From Streptomyces sp. CBMA291 (GTDB lineage: Bacteria > Actinomycetota > Actinomycetes > Streptomycetales > Streptomycetaceae): a DNA stretch of 64,000 bases. Below are positions 35,482-43,678 of the stretch, one piece after another. The translations under genes and the position numbers were made by a program. The notes under the pieces are model-generated. The model was not told where the DNA came from. It ran no database searches and saw nothing but the letters and a program-made list of their open reading frames with translations. Within the stretch, counting starts at the first letter, position 1, and each line of letters opens with the position of its first letter. The stretch lies in the NCBI RefSeq assembly GCF_014596525.1, contig NZ_MSJP01000026.1, forward strand, positions 1-64,000. The letters run 5' to 3'.

Positions 35482-37167
35482 ATGACCGAGCTACAGAAGC
35501 GGCCCGTGCCGGTCCGCGTGCGCAGACACGCGGACGGCATACCCATGGACGACCTCTTCCGCGCGGATCCCGTCGACCCGGGCGCCGAGGACAAGCCGGG
35601 CGGCGGCGCCGTACCGGCCGTCATGACGTCGACCGGCATGACGTCGACCGGTCCGGCGACGACCGGCCAGATATCGAACGGCCCGCACCCCACCGGCCCG
35701 AGCCCCATGGGCCCGAACTCCGCCGGTCCCGCGGCGACCGGCCACGCCCCGAGCGGCCACCCCCTGACCGGCGGCCACCCCCCGACCGGCCAGACACCGG
35801 CCTCCCACGCACCGGCAAGCCAGATTCCGGCAGGTCACATTCCGGCAGGTCAGGCCCCGTCCGGCGGCCAGATGACATCCGGTCAGACACATCCTGGCCA
35901 GGCGCACCCCGGCCACGCCCCCACCGGTCCGATGGCCTCCGGCCCGATGTCGACCGGCCCGGCCCCCCTCGGCCAGACGACCACCGGCCAGAGTCCGTCC
36001 GGCCAGATCCCGGTCGGTCAGATCCCGGTCGGCCAGGGGCCCGCAGGCCGTACAGCCGCAGGTCAGATCCCCGTCGGCCGTATCCCGGTCCCCCCGGCGT
36101 CCGCCACGGCCGCCTCCACCCCGGTGTCCGCCCAGGTCTCCATGCCCGCCACCCTGGCCAAGCCGCCCGCCGGGCTCGGCGCCACCGGTTCCGGAGGCAC
36201 CTCCCCCGACGCCACCGCGACGCAGCGGGCCGCCCGGCAGACCGCCGCGTCGGCCGTGTCCGCCGCCCCGCTCCCCCGGCGGCCCCCGCCCGGCGACCCC
36301 GACCTCGTCGAGCGCCCCGGCACCGCCCTCCCCGGCTGGATCGCCGTCCTCACCGGGCTCACCGCTCTCACCGGCGCCGGCATCACCCTGTGGCGGGCCC
36401 GGCCGCTGCGTCACATCGAGCTGCTGCCCTGGCAGTGGGCCGCCCTCGCCGCCTGCGCGGTCGTCGCCGTCGTCTCCTTCGGCGGTCTCACCCGGGGCCG
36501 TACCGGCTCCGCCTGGGTGCTCTCGCTCTTCGGCCGCTACCGGGGCAGCGTGCGCCGCACCGGTCTCGTCTGGATCAGCCCCTTCGTCCTGCGCCGCCGC
36601 ACCGACGTCCGGCTGCGGCACTGGCGCAGCGAGCCGATCTCCGTCGTCGACGCGGAGGGTTCGTCGCTGCGCGTGGTCATCCTGGTCGTCTGGACCGTGC
36701 GGGACACCGCTCGCGCGCTGTTCGCCGTCGACGACCACCTCGGCTATCTGCGCGAGCAGGTGGAGGCGGCGACCGCCCGGGTCCTCTCGCAGCTGCCCGC
36801 CGACGCCTTCCGGGGCGACGCGCCGACCCTGCGGGACGCCGAGGCGGTCGGCGACGCGCTGACGCGGATGCTGGCGGCCGAGTGCCGTCCGGTCGGCATC
36901 GCCGTCTTCTCCGCGCAGCCGACCCGGATCGAGTACGCCCCCGAGGTCGCCGCCGCCATGCGCCGCAGGCAGATCGCCGCGCTGGACGCCAAGCACCGGG
37001 ACTCGGTGCTCACCGGAGTGATCGACGCCGTGGACGACACCGTGACGCGGCTGACCACCCGGGGCCTCGTCGAACTCGACGACTTCGAACGCCAAGCCCT
37101 GGTCAAGGACCTGACCGTGGCCTTCTACACCCGGAGTGGCAGCCCCACCGACCCGAATCAGGAGTGA
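35482..37167 (+). CDS. SPFH/band-7 domain membrane protein with long low-complexity N-terminus
   Basis: This is a 561-residue protein. ATG 35482 is chosen for GGAAGGG upstream; ATG 35419 is possible. Residues 1-270 are mostly Gly/Pro/Thr/Gln repeats (GQIPVGQIPVGQ, TGPSPMGP). Two membrane helices follow (GWIAVLTGLTALTGAGITLW, WAALAACAVVAVVSFGGL), then a band-7 domain (GLVWISPFVLRRRTDVRLRHW, VVILVVWTVRDTARALFAV, YLREQVEAATARVLSQLP) and a coiled end. SPFH proteins oligomerise at membrane microdomains. The next gene starts eight bases downstream, suggesting joint expression with the M23 peptidase. Confidence 0.85.
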   Translation: MTELQKRPVPVRVRRHADGIPMDDLFRADPVDPGAEDKPGGGAVPAVMTSTGMTSTGPATTGQISNGPHPTGPSPMGPNSAGPAATGHAPSGHPLTGGHPPTGQTPASHAPASQIPAGHIPAGQAPSGGQMTSGQTHPGQAHPGHAPTGPMASGPMSTGPAPLGQTTTGQSPSGQIPVGQIPVGQGPAGRTAAGQIPVGRIPVPPASATAASTPVSAQVSMPATLAKPPAGLGATGSGGTSPDATATQRAARQTAASAVSAAPLPRRPPPGDPDLVERPGTALPGWIAVLTGLTALTGAGITLWRARPLRHIELLPWQWAALAACAVVAVVSFGGLTRGRTGSAWVLSLFGRYRGSVRRTGLVWISPFVLRRRTDVRLRHWRSEPISVVDAEGSSLRVVILVVWTVRDTARALFAVDDHLGYLREQVEAATARVLSQLPADAFRGDAPTLRDAEAVGDALTRMLAAECRPVGIAVFSAQPTRIEYAPEVAAAMRRRQIAALDAKHRDSVLTGVIDAVDDTVTRLTTRGLVELDDFERQALVKDLTVAFYTRSGSPTDPNQE

Positions 37168-37175
37168 AAAGGATC

Positions 37176-38123
37176 GTGGAAACCCCCGCATTCACCGACG
37201 AGACACCCCAGAACTGCGCCTGCTCGGGCTGCGTCACCGCGCGGCGCGCGGCGGCGGCGGGAGGGCGTACGGCGCCCTCCCTGTGCGTGCGGCGCGCGGT
37301 CGTCGCGACCGTGGGCGCGGTCGCCCTCGCGGGCGCGGGCGCCGGTACCGCCTCCGCCGAGCCCGCTCCGGCGCACGCCGGCTGGGACGGCTCGAAGTAC
37401 TGGTTCCTGAACTCCGCCGGAGAGTGGCGCTGGACCAGCCACGCGAGCGTGTACGAGCGGCGATCCGGCTCCGCCGCCGCGACCCCCGTCACCCCCTCGG
37501 GCGGTTCGTCCGGCGAGCCGACCTTCCGGGGACGGCAGGGCTGGGACTCCCAGGACCGCGTCTACTGGTACCAGTCCCGCGGGAACTGGTTCTGGACCAG
37601 TCACGCCTGGAAGTACGAGCAGCGGACGGGCCTTTCGAGCGGCTCCGGTTCCTCGCAGGGGGGCTCCGCACAGTCCTCCCAGTCGAGCGGATCGGCGTCC
37701 TCCGGTTCGTCCTCCTCGCGCGGCTGGAGCTCGCCGGTCTCCTCGCGCGCCTACACCGGTTACTACGGCCAGTCCGGCTCCTGGTCGAAGGGCTACCACA
37801 CGGGGACGGACTTCGCGGTGCCGACGGGGACGACGGTCCGTTCGATCGGACCCGGCCGGGTGGTGAGCGCCGGGTACGGCCGCTCGTACGGCTACGAGGT
37901 GATCGTCCGTCACTCGGACGGCCGCTACTCCCAGTACGCCCATCTGTCCCGTATCGACGTCTCGGCCGGTCAGAGCGTGTCCGGCGGGCAGCGGATCGCG
38001 CTCTCCGGCGCGACCGGCCGGGTGACCGGTCCCCATCTGCACTTCGAGGTGCGCACCTCGCCGTACTTCGGTTCGGACATCGACCCGCTGACCTATCTGC
38101 GGGGACGCGGCGTCGCGATGTGA
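37176..38123 (+). CDS. Secreted M23-family peptidase with aromatic repeat
   Basis: This is a 315-residue cell-wall endopeptidase. GTG 37176 is used, with GGAG 11 bases upstream; GTG 37164 is an alternative. A Cys-rich start (CACSGCVTARR) precedes the signal helix (VVATVGAVALAGAGAG, cleavage near ASAEP). Two copies of an aromatic motif follow, GEWRWTSHASVYERR and GNWFWTSHAWKYEQR, about 57 residues apart, then a Ser/Gly linker. The M23 domain fills the last 130 residues with zinc ligands in YHTGTDF and HLHFEV. The aromatic pair could be a wall-binding module. It closely resembles the C-terminal domain of the Rpf-type hydrolase at 11.6-13.3 kb. Confidence 0.88.
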   Translation: METPAFTDETPQNCACSGCVTARRAAAAGGRTAPSLCVRRAVVATVGAVALAGAGAGTASAEPAPAHAGWDGSKYWFLNSAGEWRWTSHASVYERRSGSAAATPVTPSGGSSGEPTFRGRQGWDSQDRVYWYQSRGNWFWTSHAWKYEQRTGLSSGSGSSQGGSAQSSQSSGSASSGSSSSRGWSSPVSSRAYTGYYGQSGSWSKGYHTGTDFAVPTGTTVRSIGPGRVVSAGYGRSYGYEVIVRHSDGRYSQYAHLSRIDVSAGQSVSGGQRIALSGATGRVTGPHLHFEVRTSPYFGSDIDPLTYLRGRGVAM

Positions 38124-38189
38124 CGCACGGTCCGCCCGGGAATGGGGCGGTCCGCGCCGAGGCTCTGCCCGGCGCGGGCCGCCCCTTTC

Positions 38190-38290
38190 CCGTCAGCCGG
38201 TCGAGGCCGTGGCGTACGCCGCTCCGTCAGCCGGTCAGGGTCGTGGCGTACGCCGCTCCGTCAGGCGACCGGGTTCGTGGCGTACGCCAG
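38190..38290. repeat. Three imperfect ~34-bp direct repeats at the ROK gene 3' end
   Basis: A block of the type GTCAGCCGGTC...GTGGCGTACGCC starts near 38193, 38227 and 38261. The third copy is the end of the ROK coding sequence including its stop; the other two lie downstream of that gene. It looks like tandem duplication of the gene's tail. Confidence 0.75.
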
Positions 38291-39472
38291 GGGGTCGGCC
38301 AGGACGTCGTGGAGGACGAGTCCGGCCGCGCCCCGGGAGGCGTCGGCGGCGGTGGAGGCCGGGCGCACCCGGCCCGCTTCGGGGGTCCAGAGGCCGGAGA
38401 CGGCGCGGGTGGACAGCTCCGCCGAGAGGGCCGGTACGAGCCAGGTCATCAGCCGCGGGTAGATACCGCCGAGGACGACCGCCTCGGGGTCGAGGAGGTT
38501 GACCGCGCCCGCCAGGGCCCGCCCCAGCATCCGGCCCGCCTCGGCGAGCGCGGCCAGCGCCCTGGCTTCCCCGGCCCGTGCCCGGTCCGTCAGGTCCTGG
38601 ACGCCGCTCGCGCCCGCCGCCGCGAGGAGCGCGGTCTGCCCCGCGTACTGCTCAAGGCAGCCGTGCGCGCCGCACCGGCAGCGGGGGCCCGCGGCGTCGA
38701 CGGTCAGGTGTCCGATCTCGCCCGCGAAGCCGTGGGCGCCGCGCAGGAGTTCGCCGTGGACGACGATCGCGCCACCGACGCCGGTCTCCCCTGTGAGGTG
38801 CAGGAAGGTGCGCGGGCCGCCCGGCGGGCCGGACCACAGCTCGGCGAGGGCGGCCATGTGGGCCTCGTTGTCGGAGGTGAGGGGGAGGCCCCTGACGGCG
38901 GGGCGCAGGGCGGTGAGGGCCTCGCCGAAGAGCCGCTCGGCCTCGACGCCGTGCCAGCCGAGGTTGGGTGCCTGGCGTACGGTGCCGCCGGAGACGAGGC
39001 CGGGGAGGGCGAGTCCGGCGCCCGCCGGGACGAGGCGCCGTTCGGCAGCCGCGTCGAGGGCTTCGGCGGCGACCCGGGCGGCGCGGGCCAGTACCTCGGG
39101 GACGCCCGTGGCGTGGTGGTCGAGGCGTTCGGTACGGCGGACCCGGTCGGTGCCGGTCAGGTCGACGACGCAGGCGGTGACGTAGTCGACGCTGATCTCG
39201 ACGCCGAGTCCGGCGGGCCCGGTGTCGGCGGGCTTGAGGACGGTGCCCGGCCGTCCGGCCTGTCCGCTGAAGGTCTTGCCGGACTCGACGAGCAGGCCGA
39301 GGGCCAGGAGTTGCTCGACGAGGGAGGAGACGGCGGGCCGGGTGAGGCCGACGCGGGCGGCGACGGCGGCCCGGGTGCTCTCCCCCGCGTCGTGGACGGT
39401 CCGCAGGACGAGGCTCAGGTTGTGCCGGCGCACTCCCGACTTGTCGGCCTTGGGTTCCGTGGGCTGATTCAT
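38261..39472 (-). CDS. ROK-family transcriptional regulator, probable xylose repressor
   Basis: This 403-residue protein has an N-terminal winged HTH (VRRHNLSLVLRTVHDAGESTRAAVAA in pieces; RVGLTRPAVSSLVEQLL) and a ROK sugar-kinase-like domain with the zinc motif CRCGAHGCLEQYAG and the glycine-rich GETGVGGAIVVHGE. The neighbouring xylB and xylA make it the likely XylR-type repressor responding to xylose or glucose. The start at 39472 has no good Shine-Dalgarno; a 9-bp inverted repeat directly precedes it. The 3' end is duplicated downstream. Confidence 0.88.
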   Translation of the reverse strand: MNQPTEPKADKSGVRRHNLSLVLRTVHDAGESTRAAVAARVGLTRPAVSSLVEQLLALGLLVESGKTFSGQAGRPGTVLKPADTGPAGLGVEISVDYVTACVVDLTGTDRVRRTERLDHHATGVPEVLARAARVAAEALDAAAERRLVPAGAGLALPGLVSGGTVRQAPNLGWHGVEAERLFGEALTALRPAVRGLPLTSDNEAHMAALAELWSGPPGGPRTFLHLTGETGVGGAIVVHGELLRGAHGFAGEIGHLTVDAAGPRCRCGAHGCLEQYAGQTALLAAAGASGVQDLTDRARAGEARALAALAEAGRMLGRALAGAVNLLDPEAVVLGGIYPRLMTWLVPALSAELSTRAVSGLWTPEAGRVRPASTAADASRGAAGLVLHDVLADPLAYATNPVA

Positions 39473-39507
39473 GGTGAGCGAGAGCCTAGTCGCCCCATTC
39501 GCTCACC
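39473..39507. promoter_or_regulatory. Inverted repeat at the ROK gene start
   Basis: GGTGAGCGA (39473-39481) and TCGCTCACC (39499-39507) are perfect 9-bp arms with a 17-bp spacer, ending directly before the start codon. It could be an autoregulatory operator or an mRNA hairpin covering the initiation region. Confidence 0.5.
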
Positions 39508-39648
39508 TGGAAAGCGGTGGGGACGGGTCCGGAGGCAGGCGGGAGCGGGGCTTCTCGACGCCTCGGTTCCGCCCCTCCCGGCGGCCGGGGTACGTCTCCG
39601 ACGGACCGCTGCGAGAGTCCGGCGGACCGGTGCGGAAGTCCCGCCGCC

Positions 39649-39690
39649 GGGGGTGAGGATCCGGCCGCCTGGGGTGAGGATCCGGCCGAT
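39649..39690. repeat. Two copies of a GGGGTGAGGATCCGGCCG unit
   Basis: A unit of about 20 bp occurs twice in tandem in the 282-bp gap between xylB (3' end) and the ROK gene. Nothing else was recognised in that gap besides the inverted repeat at the ROK start. Confidence 0.6.
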
Positions 39691-39754
39691 CGGGGTACGC
39701 GCCCCGCCAAGTCCCGCCGCCCCCATCCTCCTGCCACTCCCCCTGCGCGTCTCC

Positions 39755-41245
39755 TTACGGCCCCGCCAGCAGCGTCGGGGCGGTGGTGGCGAGGACGTGT
39801 TCCACGCGCTCCCAGGTCGCCTCGTCGCGGGGGACCGGGGGCAGGGTCGGGCCGGAGCCGGTGCCCCAGGAACGTGCCGTCGCCACCGGGTCGGCGCCCG
39901 CCGCCGCGCCCGCCGCGAGGGCCGCCGCGCCGAGGGCGACGAGTTCCCCGGCGGCCGGGACCACCAGGGGACGGCCGGAGAGGCGGCGGACGGTCTCGGT
40001 CCAGGCGCGGCCCTGCGCTCCGCCGCCGATCAGCCGCAGCGGCCGGTCCCGTACGGCGGAGTCCGAGGGGTCGAGCCCGCAGGCGGCGAGAAGCCCGTCG
40101 AGGGCGCGCAGCACGGTGAAGGCGGCGCCCTCGTAGGCGGCGCCGAGGACGGTCCGGGGGTCGGTGGTGTGCCGGAGCCCGGTGACGAGCCCGGCGGCGT
40201 GGGGCAGGTCGGGGGTGCGTTCGCCGTCGAGGTAGGGCAGGACGACGACTCCGCCGTCGGCGCCCGGCAGGGTGTCCTCCCGGTCCAGACCGAGGAGGGT
40301 GGCGAACCGGTCGACGGCCTGGGTGCAGTTGAGGGTGCAGCCGAGCGGGAGGCGGGTGCCGTCGGTGGCGGCGAATCCGTTGAGCGCGGGGTCGGCCGGG
40401 TGGGCGAGGGTGGCGGCGAAGACGGTGCCGGAGGTGCCGAGGCTGACGACCGGGTGGTCGAGGAGTCCGGCGCCGCCGAGTCCGAGGCCGACGGCGGCGG
40501 CCATGTTGTCGCCGGTTCCGGCGGCGACGGTGACGGTACGGGGCAGTCCGAGGGCCTCGGCGGCGGCCGGGGCGAGGGTGCCGACGCGGGTGGCGCCGCC
40601 AGGGGCGACGGTGGGCAGCAGGGCCGGGTCGAGGCCGACGAGGTCCAGGACCTCGGGGTCGTAGCGGCCGTCGGCGGGCCGGTACCAGCAGGTTCCCGAG
40701 GCGTCTCCCGGGTCGGTCACGGCGTGGCCGGTGAGGCGTTCGGTGAGGAAGTCGTGCGGGAGGCGCACCGCCGTGGCCGCCTCTGCGTGGTGGGGTTCGT
40801 GCTCGCGCAGCCACTGCCACTTGGCGGCGGTCACGGCGGCGGCGGGGACCGACCCGGTGCGTCGGGCCCAGGCGGCGGGGCCGCCGAGCCGGGCGGCGAG
40901 CGCGGCGCCCTGTGGGGCGGAGCGGGTGTCGTTCCAGAGTAGCGCGGGGCGCAGTGGGCGTCCGTCGGCGCCGAGGACGACGAGTCCGTGCTGCTGTCCG
41001 GCGACCGCGAGGCCGGTGACGGAGGCGGCCGGGACGCCCGAGGCGCGGACGGCGGAGCGGACGGCCGTGACCAGGGCGGTCCACCACTGTTCGGGGTCGC
41101 TCTCGCGGGCGCCGGAGGTGCCGGCGACGGTGTGCGGGGCGCGGCCGAGGGCGAGGAGTTCGCCGGTGTCGGCGTCGACGGCGGCGGCCTTGGTGGACTG
41201 GGTGGAGCTGTCCACGCCGATCACGACGGAGCGGCTCGCGGGCAT
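39755..41245 (-). CDS. xylB: Xylulokinase
   Basis: XylB phosphorylates D-xylulose to xylulose 5-phosphate, the second step of xylose use. The 496-residue FGGY kinase starts at ATG 41245 (PASRSVVIGVDSSTQSTKAA; the phosphate-1 loop is DSSTQSTK) after GAGGTGAGG. Other marks are AVAGQQHGLVVLG, LLWNDTRS, PHDFLTERLTG, GDNMAAAVGLG, SLGTSGTVFA and the adenosine loop LIGGGAQGRAW. It diverges from xylA with a shared 283-bp regulatory region. Confidence 0.93.
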   Translation of the reverse strand: MPASRSVVIGVDSSTQSTKAAAVDADTGELLALGRAPHTVAGTSGARESDPEQWWTALVTAVRSAVRASGVPAASVTGLAVAGQQHGLVVLGADGRPLRPALLWNDTRSAPQGAALAARLGGPAAWARRTGSVPAAAVTAAKWQWLREHEPHHAEAATAVRLPHDFLTERLTGHAVTDPGDASGTCWYRPADGRYDPEVLDLVGLDPALLPTVAPGGATRVGTLAPAAAEALGLPRTVTVAAGTGDNMAAAVGLGLGGAGLLDHPVVSLGTSGTVFAATLAHPADPALNGFAATDGTRLPLGCTLNCTQAVDRFATLLGLDREDTLPGADGGVVVLPYLDGERTPDLPHAAGLVTGLRHTTDPRTVLGAAYEGAAFTVLRALDGLLAACGLDPSDSAVRDRPLRLIGGGAQGRAWTETVRRLSGRPLVVPAAGELVALGAAALAAGAAAGADPVATARSWGTGSGPTLPPVPRDEATWERVEHVLATTAPTLLAGP

Positions 41246-41280
41246 GTCCTCACCTCTTTCTCGTGTCGGGGGGGCGGAGG

Positions 41281-41345
41281 GATGGAGCCGGGGTGGGGCC
41301 GGGCTGGGACTGGGGTGGGGCTGGGGCTGGGCTGGGGCTGGGGCT
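41281..41345. repeat. GGGGCT-rich repeat upstream of xylB
   Basis: A run of imperfect GGGGCTG/GGGGTG units lies between the xylB start and the middle of the xylA-xylB promoter region. It is simple sequence with no gene. Confidence 0.6.
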
Positions 41346-41478
41346 CGCCGTACGGGACTTGACTGCGGCACAGAGCCCAGAAGCCCAGAGCCCGGGGTTC
41401 GGAGTTCGGGGTGCGGGGTGCGGAGTTCGGGGCGCTCGGGGTCTGGCGGGGCGGGCGTCGGTGGCGTATGAGTGGTCC

Positions 41479-41510
41479 GGGATTAGTTATCCCAAAAAAC
41501 AAATCAGTGC
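41479..41510. promoter_or_regulatory. Candidate xylose operator upstream of xylA
   Basis: GGGAT-TAGTT-ATCCC (41479-41493) is a perfect 5-bp inverted repeat, overlapping a looser pair ATTAGTTA...AAACAAAT. TTAGTT...AACAAA resembles ROK XylR operators of Bacillus. This AT-rich island is unusual in the region and sits 36 bp before the xylA start. Confidence 0.5.
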
Positions 41511-41528
41511 GCCAGAGAGGAACCCATC

Positions 41529-42794
41529 GTGTCCGACCGCTTATCCCCTGCCCCCGACGACCGCCTCGCCCCGACCCCCGACGACCACCGCACCTCCGCG
41601 CCCGTCCCCGTCCCCGTCCCCGTCCCCGGCGACCCCTACTCCCCCGCCCCCGGCGACCGTTTCACCTTCGGTCTGTGGACCGTCGGCTGGCAGGGGCGTG
41701 ACCCCTTCGGTGATGCCACCCGGCCCGCGCTCGACCCGGTCGAGACGGTCGAGCGGCTCGCCGCGCTCGGCGCGTACGGCGTGACCTTCCACGACGACGA
41801 CCTGTTCCCCTTCGGCGCGTCGGACGGGGAGCGCGCCAGGGCCGTCGGGCGGTTCCGCGCCGCCCTGGACCGCACGGGGCTCGCGGTGCCGATGGTCACC
41901 ACCAACCTCTTCACCCATCCCGTCTTCAAGGACGGCGCCTTCACCGCCAACGACCGGGACGTGCGCCGCTTTGCCCTGCGCAAGACCCTGCGCAACATCG
42001 ACCTCGCCGTCGATCTCGGCGCCCGGGTCTATGTGGCCTGGGGTGGCAGGGAGGGTGCCGAGTCCGGTGCGGCGAAGGACGTACGGGCCGCCCTCGACCG
42101 GCTGCGGGAGGCCTTCGACCTGCTCGGACAGTACGTCACCGAGCAGGGCTACGAGCTGCGCTTCGCGATCGAGCCCAAGCCGAACGAGCCGCGCGGCGAC
42201 CTGCTGCTGCCGACCGTCGGGCACGCCCTCGCCTTCATCGAGCGGCTGGAGCGCCCCGGGCTCTTCGGGGTGAACCCCGAGACGGGCCACGAGCAGATGG
42301 CCGGGCTCAACTTCCCGCACGGCGTGGCGCAGGCGCTGTGGGCGGGCAAGCTCTTCCACATCGACCTGAACGGCCAGTCGGGCGCCAAGTACGACCAGGA
42401 CCTCCGCTTCGGGGCGGGTGATCTGCGGCAGGCGTTCTGGCTGGTGGACCTGTTGGAGACGGCCGGGTACGCGGGTCCGCGCCACTTCGACTTCAAGCCG
42501 GTGCGGACCGATGGGGCCGACGGCGTCTGGGAGTCCGCGCGGAACTGCATGCGTACGTATCTGATCCTCAGGGAGCGGGCGGCTGCCTTCCGTGCCGACC
42601 CGGAGGTGCGCCGGGCGCTGGCCGGCTCCCGGCTGCCGGAGCTGGCCGTGCCGACCGCCGCCGACGGTCTCGCCGGGCTGCTCGCCGACCCTTCGGCGTA
42701 CGAGGACTTCGATCCGGACGCGGCGGCGGAGCGGTCCATGGCGTTCGAGCGTCTCGATCAGCTGGCCCTTGAGCATCTGCTCGGCGTGCGCTGA
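41529..42794 (+). CDS. xylA: Xylose isomerase
   Basis: XylA interconverts D-xylose and D-xylulose (and glucose/fructose) with two divalent metals. From [21 protein letters not shown] the sequence is a classic Streptomyces class I isomerase: catalytic His in [12 protein letters not shown], metal ligands in [38 protein letters not shown] and HFDFKP. The protein has 421 residues, about 33 more than usual, because Pro-rich sequence encoded partly by a GTCCCC microsatellite is inserted after the N-terminus. GTG 41529 has GAGAGG eight bases upstream. Confidence 0.95.
   Translation: MSDRLSPAPDDRLAPTPDDHRTSAPVPVPVPVPGDPYSPAPGDRFTFGLWTVGWQGRDPFGDATRPALDPVETVERLAALGAYGVTFHDDDLFPFGASDGERARAVGRFRAALDRTGLAVPMVTTNLFTHPVFKDGAFTANDRDVRRFALRKTLRNIDLAVDLGARVYVAWGGREGAESGAAKDVRAALDRLREAFDLLGQYVTEQGYELRFAIEPKPNEPRGDLLLPTVGHALAFIERLERPGLFGVNPETGHEQMAGLNFPHGVAQALWAGKLFHIDLNGQSGAKYDQDLRFGAGDLRQAFWLVDLLETAGYAGPRHFDFKPVRTDGADGVWESARNCMRTYLILRERAAAFRADPEVRRALAGSRLPELAVPTAADGLAGLLADPSAYEDFDPDAAAERSMAFERLDQLALEHLLGVR
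41604..41627 (+). repeat. GTCCCC microsatellite within xylA
   Basis: Four exact GTCCCC units encode PVPVPVPV in the N-terminal extension of xylose isomerase. Copy-number change keeps the frame. Confidence 0.9.
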
Positions 42795-42832
42795 ACCGTT
42801 CCTTCGAGGCGCCGGGACCGGCCGGAAGGGGA

Positions 42833-42860
42833 CCGCACCGGCCCGGCGTCCCCGGTGCGG
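42833..42860. terminator. Hairpin after xylA
   Basis: CCGCACCGG (42833-42841) and CCGGTGCGG (42852-42860) form a perfect 9-bp stem with a 10-base loop 39 bp after the xylA stop. It has no T-run, as is usual for Streptomyces terminators. Confidence 0.6.
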
Positions 42861-42961
42861 CCCGGGGGCCTGGCACACTGGCGCACCGCGCGAGGAACGC
42901 GCCGGCCGCGCCGCCCGGGGTGCGGCCGACCGCCGGCCCGAACCGTCCCCGAGGAACCGTG

Positions 42962-43678
42962 ATGCGTGTCGCCCTCTTCGTCACCTGCGTCAACGACGCC
43001 GTCTTCCCCGCGACGGGGGTGGCCACCGTCCGGCTCCTCGAACGCCTCGGCGTCGAGGTCGACTTCCCCGCCGCGCAGACCTGCTGCGGACAGCCGCAGT
43101 TCAACACCGGCTACCGGGCGGAGACCGCGCCCCTGGTACGGCGCACGGTCGGTGCCTTCGAGGGGTACGCGTACGTGGTGACCCCGTCCGGCTCCTGCGC
43201 GGCGATGGTCCGCCACCACTACCCCTCGTTCGGCCCGGAGGCGGCGGCCCTCACCCCGCGCGTCCTGGAGCTGACGGAGTTCCTGGTGGACGTGCTGGGC
43301 GTGACGGACGTCGGCGCGTACTTCCCGCACCGGGTGACGTACCACCCGTCCTGTCACGGGCTCCGGCTCCTCGGGCTCGGCGACCGGCCCCGGCGGCTGC
43401 TGGCGGCCGTGAAGGGTCTGGAGCTGGTGGAGCTGCCGGGGGCGGAGGAGTGCTGCGGCTTCGGCGGCACGTTCGCGGTGAAGAACCCCGACGTGTCGGC
43501 GGCGATGGGCGCCGACAAGATCACCCACGCGCTCTCCACCGGCGCCGAGGTGCTCTGCGGCGCGGACAACTCCTGTCTGCTGCACCTGGGCGGCATGCTG
43601 GACCGGCAGAAGACGCCGCTGCGCGCCCTGCATCTGGCGGACATCCTGGCGAGCACGGAAGAGGAGCCCTGGCGATGA
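42962..43678 (+). CDS. lutA: L-lactate oxidation complex subunit LutA
   Basis: LutA is one of three proteins that oxidise L-lactate to pyruvate in bacteria lacking a flavin lactate dehydrogenase. The 238-residue protein has the two Cys-rich motifs of the CCG family: TCCGQPQFNTGYRAE near 40 and EECCGFGGTFAVKN near 163, plus PSGSCAAM and YHPSCHGLR. ATG 42962 follows GAGGAA. Its stop overlaps the start of lutB (ATGA). Confidence 0.92.
   Translation: MRVALFVTCVNDAVFPATGVATVRLLERLGVEVDFPAAQTCCGQPQFNTGYRAETAPLVRRTVGAFEGYAYVVTPSGSCAAMVRHHYPSFGPEAAALTPRVLELTEFLVDVLGVTDVGAYFPHRVTYHPSCHGLRLLGLGDRPRRLLAAVKGLELVELPGAEECCGFGGTFAVKNPDVSAAMGADKITHALSTGAEVLCGADNSCLLHLGGMLDRQKTPLRALHLADILASTEEEPWR

Noticed and set aside
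37136..40942. A 1268-codon forward frame spanning the M23, ROK and xylB region
   Set aside because: It is composed of Gly/Glu/Arg-rich sequence opposite real genes with clear domain motifs, as expected for the complementary frame of high-GC codons.
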